Shown here piece after piece: positions 1 to 10,200 of a stretch of 64,000 nucleotides of DNA; positions within the stretch are counted from its first letter, which is position 1; each line of letters opens with the position of its first letter. The stretch covers positions 1,178,001 to 1,242,000 of the forward strand of contig NC_067294.1 in NCBI RefSeq assembly GCF_020740795.1, in the 5' to 3' direction. The position numbers and the translations under genes are program-made. Source of the DNA: Apus apus (Eukaryota > Chordata > Aves > Apodiformes > Apodidae). The notes below the pieces were generated by a model. That model ran no database searches and was not told the origin of the DNA. It saw nothing but the letters and a program-made list of their open reading frames with translations.

Positions 1-183
1 GTGGGAGACACTGGCCCAGGTTTCCTAGAGAAGCTGTGGCTGCCCCATCCCTGGCAGTGCTCAAGGGCAGGTTGGATGGGGCTTGGAGCAGCTTGGTCTG
101 GTGGGAGGTGTCCCTGCCCATGGCAGGGGAGTCAGAACTGGATCGTCTTTGAGGTTCCTCCAACCCAAACCAGTCTGGAATTC
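1..183 (+). repeat. CR1 LINE 3'-end fragment, cut by the window start
   Basis: The segment reads from the CR1 3' consensus region (AAGCTGTGGCTGCCCCATCC, then GGTTGGATGGGGCTTGGAGC) to the terminal part near CCAACCCAAACCAGTCTGGA. The same order of blocks recurs at 26.9 kb and 46.0 kb in this window. It is a 5'-truncated dead copy in sense orientation within the SPRY4 intron. It may begin before base 1. Confidence 0.85.
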
Positions 184-2207
184 AACATGCCCCCATTTCC
201 TCCTGCTGCCTTCTGTCTGATACCAGCTCTGCTGCATTCACTCAGCCAAGCCAGCTGCATTTCTCTCCTGAAAAACCAAAGAACCAGTGAAATCAAAGTC
301 TCCCTGCAAACACGGCACCTAGCTGTACCCACCAGAGGGGACTGTGCCGCTCAACCCTGCCTTGCCTCAAGTACTTTTTCTGTCAAGACTGTAGATTCTG
401 ATGTACAAACTAAAATTGACTCCTTTTTTTTCCTTCTGCATGCCCCACAGTTATCAGAATCATTGCTGCTTTTTATACAGTAAATAGGAAGAGATGCTTT
501 TAAAACTCTCTTGTTTCCTGAGTCAGGATGCCAGTGAGCTATGAATAATGAAAAAAAAAAAAAAAAAAAATGTTGCATGAATGGCTGAGACCCAGCAGAG
601 AATTTTAACTAGCAAAGAGTAACAGCATTAGGACTGCAACACAACCCCCCTCGCTGCTGCTGGATGAAGCACTTGTTAAAGGAGCCTGGCCAGCCGTGGT
701 GCCAGCGTCCCAAGGTGGCACGTGCCACATGGTCCGGCCACTGCTCCCCTGCCAGCCCCTTCCTCCTGACTGCAGGAGAACTGGCAGGTCCTCAACCTGC
801 AAATGCCAAGAGATCCATCAAAGCAACGATTTACAAATATCATCCTGGGCTCTAGTAATATTTTTTGCAGCGGGTAATAACGCACTTCCCTTCCTCCTTC
901 CAAAAAAGCAGCATTAGTTCATGATCCAATTTTGGAAGCGTTGTGTTACATTTTGGGGGGGTTGTGCTCTTGCAGGAGCAGCTCATACGTTCACTCTCAC
1001 TTCTCGTGTGGGACTTGGTCACAGCTGGATGCAGTTTCTTCCTGACTTCTTTTCAGACTGCTGAAACATTAAAATCTTTCATGCTGTTGGAAAATGTTAA
1101 TTTGTTTGGCTGAACACAAACAACTGGCAATGCCTTAAGCTCTTCACTATTTCCTTTTTCTTCCTCCCCCCTCAACTCTCTCTGAAGCTCTACTCGCTGC
1201 TTCTTTAAACTGATCTCCAACATTATATTATTTATGAATAAAGGTCACCCCGTGAGGAAATGGCACATCTACTAGAAAACAATGTGCACTTTCTAAATTT
1301 GAACCAAGTCGTTTCCGTTCTTTGATTTAAGTTTAGTTACTTCCTGTGGTTTCTTGTCCTGCGCCGCTGCTGAATCTTTGGATGGGCTCCAGGATAAATT
1401 GCACTCCTTCAATGAAATTAGAAACTGCGGCAACAGGCGGCTTAGCTAGTACAGCCAGTAAACAGCACTTACACTAAGTATTAGCCCACTTAGTGTTTTG
1501 ACGAAGAGTGGTTAATTACCTGGGCAAGGTGACCTATCGAGTCCGCCCCACGCGCGCTCCCCGGAGCCGGACGTCTGCTCCCACGCTGCTTTGTGACCAG
1601 ACAAGCTGCTGAGCAAGAACTTCCCCTCCCACAGGAGGACTGGAAGCAGCCGTGGAGACCAGCAGCTCCCTGGGGCCGTGGGACATGGGACACTTCCTCA
1701 GCAAAGCCAGACCACCCTCCTGCAGGCAGAGCCTGGCTCAGCCCCACACGCCCCAGCATCTTTTACCAGGCTGAGCTCTGATGAGCCTCGATTTTGCATC
1801 AGTTTTTTTTAGGGATCAGGGTCAACTGGGGGAAATCCCCAACCCTCAGAAAAGTCATTTCAGGCAGTTTGCCAACAAAAACAGACACAAATATGCATCA
1901 GGAACCCTGAGATGTGCTTTCCCTTGGTAACATGGTGAGGGGGCACCGTGGGAACAGCAGCCCTCCCAGAACCAGAGGATCTACCCGTGGCCAAGGTCAG
2001 GGAGAGGAACACCCTAGCAAAGGAGGAGTGGTGCACTTTATACCAAGTCCCCTGACTCCCTTGGACACTTATTTACCTTGTAAGACCTTCTGCATAACAA
2101 CAAGCTTCAGCAAAGAGCTCTGCTTGGGCTGGGCTTGCAGGGGAACTCAATAACCATGCGCCCTTTCTCTCCCCCCGCCCCTTTTCTTTCTCCTTTCCCT
2201 CCCCCAG
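184..2207 (+). other. SPRY4: SPRY4 intron, 3' part
   Basis: No coding exon is visible between the CR1 fragment and the SPRY4 splice acceptor, and there is no CpG island, so the SPRY4 promoter and first exon should lie before the window. A 20-base poly(A) run sits at 551-570. The stretch about 940-1560 is non-repetitive, A+T-rich and dense in transcription-factor-like words: an ETS-RUNX composite at 1339-1353 and GGTTAATTACC with AAGGTGACCT near 1510-1535. This makes it the best intronic enhancer candidate. The last 60 bases before 2207 form a long pyrimidine tract ending in CAG. Confidence 0.7.
1339..1353 (+). promoter_or_regulatory. candidate ETS-RUNX composite site in SPRY4 intron
   Basis: ACTTCCTGTGGTTTC joins a reverse ETS core (TTCC) directly to a RUNX core (TGTGGTTT), a spacing known from blood and endothelial enhancers. 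Sprouty genes are ERK/ETS-responsive, so the site is plausible. It is a motif match only. Confidence 0.35.
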
Positions 2208-2252
2208 GACAGTTAAGAGCAGACCTTTCACCACGGTCAGACTGCTTTCCCA
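2208..2252 (+). other. SPRY4: SPRY4 5' UTR portion of terminal exon
   Basis: A strong acceptor (pyrimidine run ending CCCCCAG at 2201-2207) opens the exon. Forty-five bases of leader precede the ATG at 2253. Sprouty genes keep the whole coding region in the last exon, which fits. Confidence 0.8.
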
Positions 2253-3152
2253 ATGGAGCCCCGGGTTCCCCACAACATCACCGTTGTCCCCAACTCCGTG
2301 ATGGTCCAGCCCTTGCTGGACAGTCGGATCCCCTATGGGCGGCTGCAGCACCCCCTGACCATCCTGCCCATTGACCAAATGAAGACGACTCACATCGAGA
2401 ACGATTACACCGACAACCCCACCGCTCCCCAGCTGGCAGCTCAGAAGCGTCCCCGAGTTCCCCACGAACTGGTCCTGACCAACCAGCACCTGCAGCGCTG
2501 CGAGCAGGATGTCACCCACCCCTGGATTTCCTTCAGCGGGCGCCCCAGCTCCATCAGCAGCAGCAGCAGCACATCCTCAGACCAAAGGCTCTTGGACCAC
2601 ATGGCCCCAGTGCCCGTGGTGGAGCAGTCCTCCCCCAGAGCCGTTCGCATCCAGCCCAAGGTGATTAACTGCAAACCCCTGGACCTGAAGGGACCTGTGT
2701 CTCAGGAACTGGACAAGCACTTTCTCCTGTGTGAAGCCTGTGGGAAATGCAAGTGCAAGGAGTGTGCCCTGCCCCGGACTCTGCCGTCCTGCTGGGTGTG
2801 CAACCAGGGGTGCCTCTGCTCGGCACAGAACCTGGTCAACTACTCCACCTGCATGTGCCTGGTCAAGGGCGTCTTCTACCACTGCACCAACGAGGATGAC
2901 GAGGGCACGTGTGCTGACCACCCCTGCTCCTGCTCCCACTCCAACTGCTGCGCCCGCTGGTCCTTCATGAGCGCCCTGTCCCTGGTGCTCCCCTGCCTGC
3001 TCTGCTACCTGCCTGCCACCGGCTGCGTCAAGCTCTCCCAGAGGTGCTACGACCAGGTGAGCCGGCCCGGATGCAGATGCAAAAACACAAACAGTGTCAT
3101 TTGCAAGGCTCTGCCAGAGAGCAAAGGAAGCAGCTCAGAAAAGCCCTTTTGA
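2253..3152 (+). CDS. SPRY4: Sprouty homolog 4 (SPRY4), complete coding sequence in one exon
   Basis: SPRY4 is a cytoplasmic, membrane-recruited inhibitor of FGF, VEGF and other receptor-tyrosine-kinase signalling through Ras-ERK, and the family also binds TESK1. The frame encodes 299 residues, the family length. Residues 11-57 match the conserved N-terminal block, including the phospho-tyrosine site NDYTDNP (Tyr52) that in Sprouty proteins recruits CBL and GRB2. A serine-rich stretch (about 99-109) follows. The Sprouty cysteine-rich domain spans about 160-285, with many CxC and CxxC pairs such as CEACGKCKCKEC and CSCSHSNCC; it drives palmitoylation-dependent membrane localisation and oligomerisation. 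The start is the first ATG after the splice acceptor, in good context (cccaATGg), and aligns with the human start MEP. The N-terminal stretch 4-10 and the last 15 residues diverge from human. No frameshift is seen. Confidence 0.97.
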   Translation: MEPRVPHNITVVPNSVMVQPLLDSRIPYGRLQHPLTILPIDQMKTTHIENDYTDNPTAPQLAAQKRPRVPHELVLTNQHLQRCEQDVTHPWISFSGRPSSISSSSSTSSDQRLLDHMAPVPVVEQSSPRAVRIQPKVINCKPLDLKGPVSQELDKHFLLCEACGKCKCKECALPRTLPSCWVCNQGCLCSAQNLVNYSTCMCLVKGVFYHCTNEDDEGTCADHPCSCSHSNCCARWSFMSALSLVLPCLLCYLPATGCVKLSQRCYDQVSRPGCRCKNTNSVICKALPESKGSSSEKPF

Positions 3153-4511
3153 TGGTTTGGGAGGATGGGGAGCTGGAGGACGCTCCATGGAAGGGGGATT
3201 TTGGTTCTTTAATAACCTGTGTTCCAAGGATACCGTGAGCCTTTTGCCTTCGGAGAAGCAAAAGCAACTATTTCCACAAACTGAAGCACTTCGGGTTATT
3301 CAGGGTTTTGGAACTAGTCAGAATTTAAATAGATGGGGCCAAAGGAGGAATCCTATTGATGTAGAGTGAAGGCTGAAACCCTTATGAAGTACAGCTGCTT
3401 AAAAACTCCTGGTTGGGCCAGACAGACAACGGCTGCTCACCCCACCTGCACACCTGGAGGACCACAGACTGACTGCTCGCTTGGCAGGCTCAGCCACACA
3501 CACCATACCCATCCCTGCCTGCAGAAAGCTGCCTTGGATCCATCGTATTCAGGGTGGGCTTCTTGGTTTGGCTCTCCTTCCACCCCCTGATGTGCCACAG
3601 CAGCCTGATGAAGGTGACGGGTCACTCCCCTCCACCCCTTCCCCCACACCCTTAGAGGAGCCACTTGCACACAGAGCACATTTTCTCAAAAGCTTTCTCT
3701 GTCTCTCAAAGATTTTGAGCCACAAGTAAAGACACAGGTCATCTGTTTAAGGGTCTCTTAACAGGTCGGCACGTTGGTTTCTTTGAACCCTCCCCTTTGC
3801 CACGTTTGGACCCTCTTTTTAAAGCAAGGTGGGAGCGGGGTTGCTCCCTTCCCGGGAAGAGCAGCACAGGATGTGCTCAGGCAGCGGGATCAGCCTCCTG
3901 TTGTCCTGCCCGTGAGCTGATCTGTAGCCTCAGGTTTCATTCAGGGGACTATTCCCTGTTCCCCCAGTGCCCAGACCCTCCCAGCAGGACGTGGCCAAGC
4001 CCCGTTCCCCACGCTGCTCGCTCCCGCCCGGAGCACAGGGGATCTCCACTAAGATGTTCCATCTTTGTTTCTCCAAACCTCTTCAGCTCTGTTAAGAAGT
4101 CACAAAACCCTAAGTGTAGGATACACATGGGTGTATTTTAGTAGGGATATCAATCCATACCTCCTCTCCTGGAACATGCTTGTCTTTCCTCATTAAATAT
4201 TAGATTTTTAATTTTTTTTGTCTTGGGGAAGAATGGCATTTGCTTGAAGTACAGCCCATTCCCCCATCCTTATTGCTGCTCTTTGGCTTTTGCCTCCTCT
4301 GTACTAAAGTATGTCTTTTTAAACATAGAGAATGCTTTTAATGTTTATTTTAGTGTTAACAAATGCCAGGGAAAGCCAGGAGAGGGAAGAGAGCGTATTT
4401 AGGAAATTTGCCCATGGTTTTCAGCAAGCAAATGTCATCCCTGTGCCCATGCACTCACCCTTGTCCCTTGAGATGCAGCAGCCCCTCCTCTTTGGCAACT
4501 ACAAGGTGCTA

Positions 4512-4517
4512 AATAAA
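4512..4517 (+). terminator. SPRY4: possible proximal poly(A) signal of SPRY4
   Basis: Canonical AATAAA, about 1.36 kb after the stop codon. A T- and TTG-rich tract (4590-4617) lies about 80-100 bases downstream, rather far for a strong downstream element, so use is uncertain. Confidence 0.3.
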
Positions 4518-6432
4518 AAGCTTTGTCCAAACATGCAACACTGTAATAAGCAGGTAGGTACTTGTTGCATGCAGAAAACTGACCTAGTCATTTTTGTTGT
4601 TGTTGTTGTTTTTTTAATTAGAGGAAATTTCCTCAGTAAATGCACAGCAGTGACAGTGAAATGTCATCTCTAATTAGCTAAGCAATAGGCAGAGCTCATG
4701 TAGCATTTCCAGGAATACAGTTGCTGTGCAGGGGTTGGCAAGAGCGCCCTGGTGGGACTTCTGGTGTCTTTTGTTTTCAGAATTCATTTAACCTGGATGA
4801 CTTGGGGTTTAGTTAAGCTTAATTGTAGATATTTATTAAATTGGGAATTTACAAAAAGCCCAGACTTTCTATATTTATAACATTTGCTAGCTTATATATG
4901 ATAAATCCTAGAAAAAGGGATACTATGTCTGTCACCAGACACCAGTTCCTATAGTTTATCCCCATGTTGACTGTATGGGGACACCAGAGAGAAGGAAGCA
5001 GGTGGGGAGCCAGAGCTGTCTTTGTGATCTTGCACAAATTGGCAGGGAAAAGATATAAGGAAAACCAGCCTCCAGCTAGCTGAACTGTCGGATGAATGTA
5101 TAAGGTGTTGTATTTAATAAGAAAATCATTTTTCTAAGATGCAAACAGGCTAGAAAATGTAGCAGGAGAGGTATTGAACAGCTGCCTTCCTCTTCTGAGA
5201 CCAGATGTACCCAAAGGGGCTCCACCCATGGTTGTTTTGCCTTTTTGACCCTCTGTCCCTGGCTGTTCCTGGGGGATCTGTGCTGAAAACCCTCAGCAGC
5301 AATGCCCATGGCTTAGACATGTGGTCCTTGTGAGCAAACACAGGGCTGGAGTGGTCACCACCGTGCCCATCTACACTCATGTACATACACCCAGCAACCC
5401 CCACGGGTTTCCTTCCACTGTACATAGGTGTAAACTACTTCTCTGTTGGTTTATTTTAATGTATGATTCCTGCTATGGTGTAAGGCTCTCCCGTGCTGGA
5501 GGGCCATAAAGTGGTAGTGGATGTGTTAGAGCAGTGGTAAATGTAGCAGAGTCCTGCTCAGCTGTGCCTGCTCCATCAGCTCCAGCCCAGGGCACCTGAG
5601 GAAGCCCCGAGCTCCCTGCAGAGCCCCTGGGAGGGTACGTCCCTGGTCAGTAATGTCTGTATTCCCCTCACTTCCCCCATCCCAACGCCTCTGCTCTCCC
5701 ATCCCCTTTTAAGGTACTTGGGTCCTGCCACCCCCGAGACGCACCACGGACACGGTGCCACGTCACCTCAGCCCTGGCCAGCCAGGTCCCTCACGCCAAC
5801 CGGCAAACGAGCCACTGCTAATTAACACACCCCTCAGCACGACCTGTGCTCTGGGGGCTTGTGGGTGCAGGACAGCGAGCGGAGAGGTCAAGGGCAGGAC
5901 CCCTGGGCTGGGGCTGTGCCCTGCAGAGCAGCTCTGCAGGAGGAAGAGGAGGAGGAGGAGGGTGGGCTGTGCCACCCTGTGCTGCTAATTGCTGGGGCAG
6001 GTTCACGGTGTGTCCCCTGCCCACACACAGCTGCCAAAGCCCCGTGAGCAAGAGGGGGTGATGTGACAACCACACCCCCAGCTGGAGCTGGACACTGAAA
6101 CCATCACCACACACCAGGCACACGGAGCAGCTCCCAGATTCACCCTGTTGCTCCCTGGGCACCGGCTCTGCCACCCGGACGAGCCCCTCGCCCGCTCGCA
6201 GCACTGGGTATCCCCCTCCCACACCCCACACCCTGATAAAGGCTTCCCCTTTCTCCTGTCACCACCCCACTACATACACACCCTGAAATGTTGCCACAGA
6301 AGGTTTTCTTTGTATAGAATATTTATTTTGAAGCTCTATTTTAATAGTATTTATTTTAGAAAGTCTACTATTGTAAGAGTTCTTCTGTTTGTGAAGAAAA
6401 ACAAGTACTGATGAATGTACTGATCTAGAAAT

Positions 6433-6469
6433 TATATATATATAAATATATATTGTTAAATATATAAAT
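6433..6469. repeat. AT-rich microsatellite-like tract
   Basis: Alternating TA and AAATAT units at the end of the SPRY4 3' UTR. They overlap the predicted poly(A) signals. Confidence 0.6.
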
Positions 6470-6505
6470 GGCTGTTGTGGTTTGTTTTGTTGTGTTTTTT
6501 TAAAA
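6459..6505 (+). terminator. SPRY4: predicted distal SPRY4 poly(A) site with variant hexamers
   Basis: Variant signals AATATA (6459-6464) and TATAAA (6463-6468) are followed within 10 bases by a strong GT/T-rich element (TGTTGTGGTTTGTTTTGTTG). Cleavage would fall near 6470-6485. There is no canonical AATAAA here. Confidence 0.5.
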
Positions 6506-6673
6506 AAATTTAAAAATCCAATCTTTATAGCAACTATTCTAAAAATACAGGCAGAGAGTAGCCCAAAACTGATTATTTGATCCTGCACACACTAAGAGCA
6601 ATGGAGGGAGCCAAGAGCCCAGGTGGGATAACTTGTAACACAGATGGACAGCACACCCTTTGCATGAAAATTT

Positions 6674-6860
6674 CATGGAATCACAGGATGGTTTGAGTTG
6701 GAAGGGACCTTACAGACCATCTACTCCCACCCCCTGCCACAGGCAGGGACACTAGACCAGGTTGCTCCAAGACCCATCCAACCTGGCCTTGGACATTTCC
6801 AGAGATGGTGCGGCCACAGGTTCTCTGAGCAAGGAGTTTTAATGTAGACTAACAATTCCA
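6674..6860 (-). repeat. CR1 LINE 3'-end fragment
   Basis: Read on the minus strand it ends in the CR1 tail (ATGGAATCACAGGATGG on the plus strand is its reverse), preceded by the GGTTGCTCCAAGACCCATCC block. It lies just beyond the SPRY4 3' end and is somewhat diverged. Confidence 0.85.
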
Positions 6861-9800
6861 ACCTAATGTTGAGAGAGCTCAGGAACCAAGCAGAGCCCAG
6901 GTCTGCTCACCAAGGACAACACGAGACGCTCACGTGGGAACACAAGCAGCCACCCCACCGAGAGGTTTTGTGTCCTCCACAGCCAGAGACAAACAGCCAG
7001 AGCTGCTCCTCTTGCTGCCAACACGGCCACAGGCACCACCAGAGCCCTGGCTGGATCCAGAGCACCCACAGTCCCACCCACCAGCACCCACCACCCTGCC
7101 TCCCAGCTCACCAGCATCGCATTCAGCTGCCAAAAACAAAGTATCTGGGCTATTTTTCACTATTCCTGTTATTTATTTGCCCACACCGTGGAGCGATGAG
7201 TCACGAAAAGACACCCCCAAAGTAACCTGAGTGCTCTACCTGGCCTGGAATAATATTATTGAAACAATAATGCTGATTTAGTCACTGGATCAGATAAAGA
7301 GACAATAACGACACTGTACAGATCACCACATCTGATGCCAAACATTTTGCAATCAGGAAAAGATGCTGAATTTGTCATGTTGGCGTTTTTTAAACAATGT
7401 GACTGAGCCAGGATGTATAAATTTAAATCAGAGTTTGGCAACACTGCCTGATGTCTTGCACATAAAGCTTTAAAAATATCAACTCGGAGCTCATATCTCT
7501 CTGCTGGAAGTGAACCAAAACACTCTTGTTGATTTGACTAGTAGATGTTACAGTAACATTTTTCCAATCAGAATTATCACCTTTTCTTTACATGATTTTT
7601 TACATTGCTTTAAATAATTGACCATTGAAGGCAACCAATTCCAACCCTGCAAGCACAGGTTATAAGGTGGCAAAGAGATACCTGACAGCCTTCTCAGTCT
7701 ACTGCCAGGTCCAAAGCAACCACAGCTCTTGGAGGTCAGAGCACAAAGGGAATTTCTAGTGAAGCAAAGCATCCCAAATACCCACTAAACAATGCATTAA
7801 TTCTGAGTAAATGAGCTGGAACTCATAGGAATGAGATAAAAAACAGGTTTTGAAACGTCCTTTACAACTATTTTGCTGAAATATGTGCTTAATAAACATA
7901 TTGAGTTTTTTTTCCAAGGGTTTAAAAAACACCCCTGATGAGATGTGAAATTTGTCAGCTTTGCCAAGGAGGGGAGGAGGGGACAGGGAGAGCAAACAAG
8001 CGACACTGGGCACGAGTTGCATCCCTCCTTGAAGGCAAACACGGCAGCATTACAGCACCACTCCAAAAACTAAAGCCCTGAAGATGGGGTTTGTTGTTCC
8101 CTGGCAGCTCTGAGGTGGTTTTTTTGGGCAGGGAGCAGGACACGTTCCTCCAGGCCCGGCCACCTCCACAAGAGCAAGGGGGACAATGGGCACGAGTGAC
8201 CCAGCAGCTCCTGCTCCCTTCCCAGCCCAGCTGAGCTCTGCAAACCCATGAGGCCCAGGCACAAAGGCCCAGGAATTTCTAATAAAAAGCCTTAAAAATG
8301 TTACTTTTCAGTATAGAAATAGAGGAGAGGTTGGCACTAGTGCTGCCCCTCTGCTCCCTAGCACTGCAGCTTTCATTGACATTTTTCTCCCCATACAACA
8401 GGGAATAAACAGAAATCTACGTATGAAGAAATTCTTATTAATAAATCACAAGCCCAGGTTTCGCTCGATGCCAGGTCTTTGTGATTATCTGGTGACATTA
8501 TGTAAGTCAGTTTTCCTCATCAGAAACATGATATTCTAGGAGCAGGAAGCCAGGCTGTTCTGCTGTTCTGCACCAGTTCCCCTCGCTCCAATTCCAGCAG
8601 CAAAACCCTCTGCTGAGAAACCTCCTGCTCTGAGCTGGGGAGGAAACAGCTCACGCTGCTCTTCAGGAGCTGTCTCTCCTAAAAAGAAGCTCAAGCATGA
8701 ATGTATGAGTAAAAAAATCCATTCCCATTGACACAGTGTTTAGTGCTGTCCAGGAGGAGGGTAAGCTGTTAGCACAGACTCCACTTCACACCCTGCAGGG
8801 CTCTATGGTCTAAAGCTCCTCAGGCTACACCAAAACCAATTCTTATCATGGCTCATGCTTGAGGACGAGGAGCCACCATCCTGTTCTGCCCCTTTCCTCC
8901 ACAGCAGCCTGCTCACACTGCTGCACCACCTCAAGGCTGGCAGGAACCAGCTCTCCTGACATCCCTAGAAACATTCCTTATAAAGACAATTATATCAAAT
9001 CATCCTTTCCATGGGGTGTCTGCATCCACCTCTAATGAATCCCCAGGTGTATTTCAGAGTGGCTGAAAATAACTTGTGCCTAGCTAGGTGGGATTGAGTT
9101 ACTGTGAATGATGGGCAGGACAAATCCCAGCAAGCCAGCTCACATCTGCCCAAAACTCCAACACAAGCAACAGCAGCTCCACAGCCAGTGTCCCCAGCAA
9201 GGTCCCTGCAGCCCGTGGCACCCCCTCCTCACTGGAGCCAGGGGAGCATCGGGACACAGCACCCACATGTCTTCAGCAGGGGATGTCTTGGGGTGTAAAA
9301 TAAGACAAGAAGTCTGGAGATTTAAAAAAAAAAAAAAAAATTTAAAATGTAGTGGAAAGACCCTGTGCTGCTGGGAAGTGATGGGCTTTCCCATCACTCC
9401 CAAAAAAGTGAGTGGAAAGTGGGGGTTAGGACTCCAGTGAGGCTCCCAGGGTTAGCCTGGCTACAGGCTGCCAACTGCCAAGGAAGCCCCCAATGACAAA
9501 CAATTGTAGGAACCTGAAGAACCAAGTTCCTCTGGATTTCGTGGGAAGTGCAATTTTAAATACTCCGACCTGTCTGTCTGAGGGGAAGTGGGCAATAAAT
9601 AGCAGCCTGGTTGTTATCAAGAGGATGTGAGCTATTTATAAAAAATTCTTGGGCTTTTTGAACTCTGTTTACAGAGGCAATATCCTTCACTTGGGTAATT
9701 GGGGGCTAAAATGCTAAAACAAACTAGATTACTCAGCCACCTTGGGAAAGTTTAGTGCTTACTTCTGTGTTTCTGCAATTTGGAGCATATTTAAACATCA

Positions 9801-9973
9801 GCAGTTATTGTCCCCAGACCCCAAGGGGAGCAGGAAAAGGTCTCTGAGACCAACACATCCACAGGGACACACCAACAGCCCAGACCTGCTCCTGACAGGA
9901 GGATCTGCCCATGGCAGCTCAACCACCCAACTACACCCAATTAAGCTACAACATTTAACTGGAATAAAAATCA
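6861..9973. other. intergenic DNA between SPRY4 and NDFIP1, part 1
   Basis: No recognisable gene. The block 7140-7500 lacks repeats and low-complexity DNA and contains ACAATAA twice, AGATAA and TGCTGATTTAGTCA, so it is a candidate conserved regulatory element. A poly(A) run lies near 9324-9341. Short open frames here resemble nothing I know. Confidence 0.6.
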
Positions 9974-10200
9974 TCATAGAATGGCTCGGGTTGGAAAGGA
10001 CCTTAAAAATCATCTAGTTCCAACCCCCCTGCATGGGCAGGGACACCTCCCACCAGCCCAGGCTGCTCCAAGCCCCGTCCAACCTGCCCTTCAACACTGC
10101 CAGGGATGGGGCAGCCACAGCTTCCCTGGGCAACCTGGGCCAGGGTCTCACCACCCTCAGAGCAAAGAGTTTCTTCTTAATGTCTCACCTACATCTCCCC
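9974..10200 (-). repeat. CR1 LINE 3'-end fragment
   Basis: The reverse complement carries the full CR1 tail order: GTGAGACC, AAGCTGTGGCTGCC, GGACGGGGCTTGGAGCAGCC, GGTGTCCCTGCCC, CCAACCCGAGCC, ATTCTATG. It is in opposite orientation to the related copies at 26.9 and 46.0 kb. Confidence 0.9.

Larger units (their letters stand above)
3153..6480 (+). other. SPRY4: SPRY4 3' UTR (predicted extent)
   Basis: No other gene is visible after the SPRY4 stop. The stretch 6300-6470 is rich in ATTTATTTT and ATATAAATA words of the AU-rich-element type, as expected for an immediate-early feedback gene with a labile mRNA. An internal AATAAA at 4512-4517 could give a shorter form. Length, about 3.3 kb, is similar to what I recall for mammalian SPRY4. 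The end is inferred from the poly(A) context at 6459-6500. Confidence 0.55.

Noticed and set aside
2073-2939. Minus-strand frames of 77-148 codons opposite SPRY4
   Set aside because: Shadows of the SPRY4 coding strand in GC-rich DNA.
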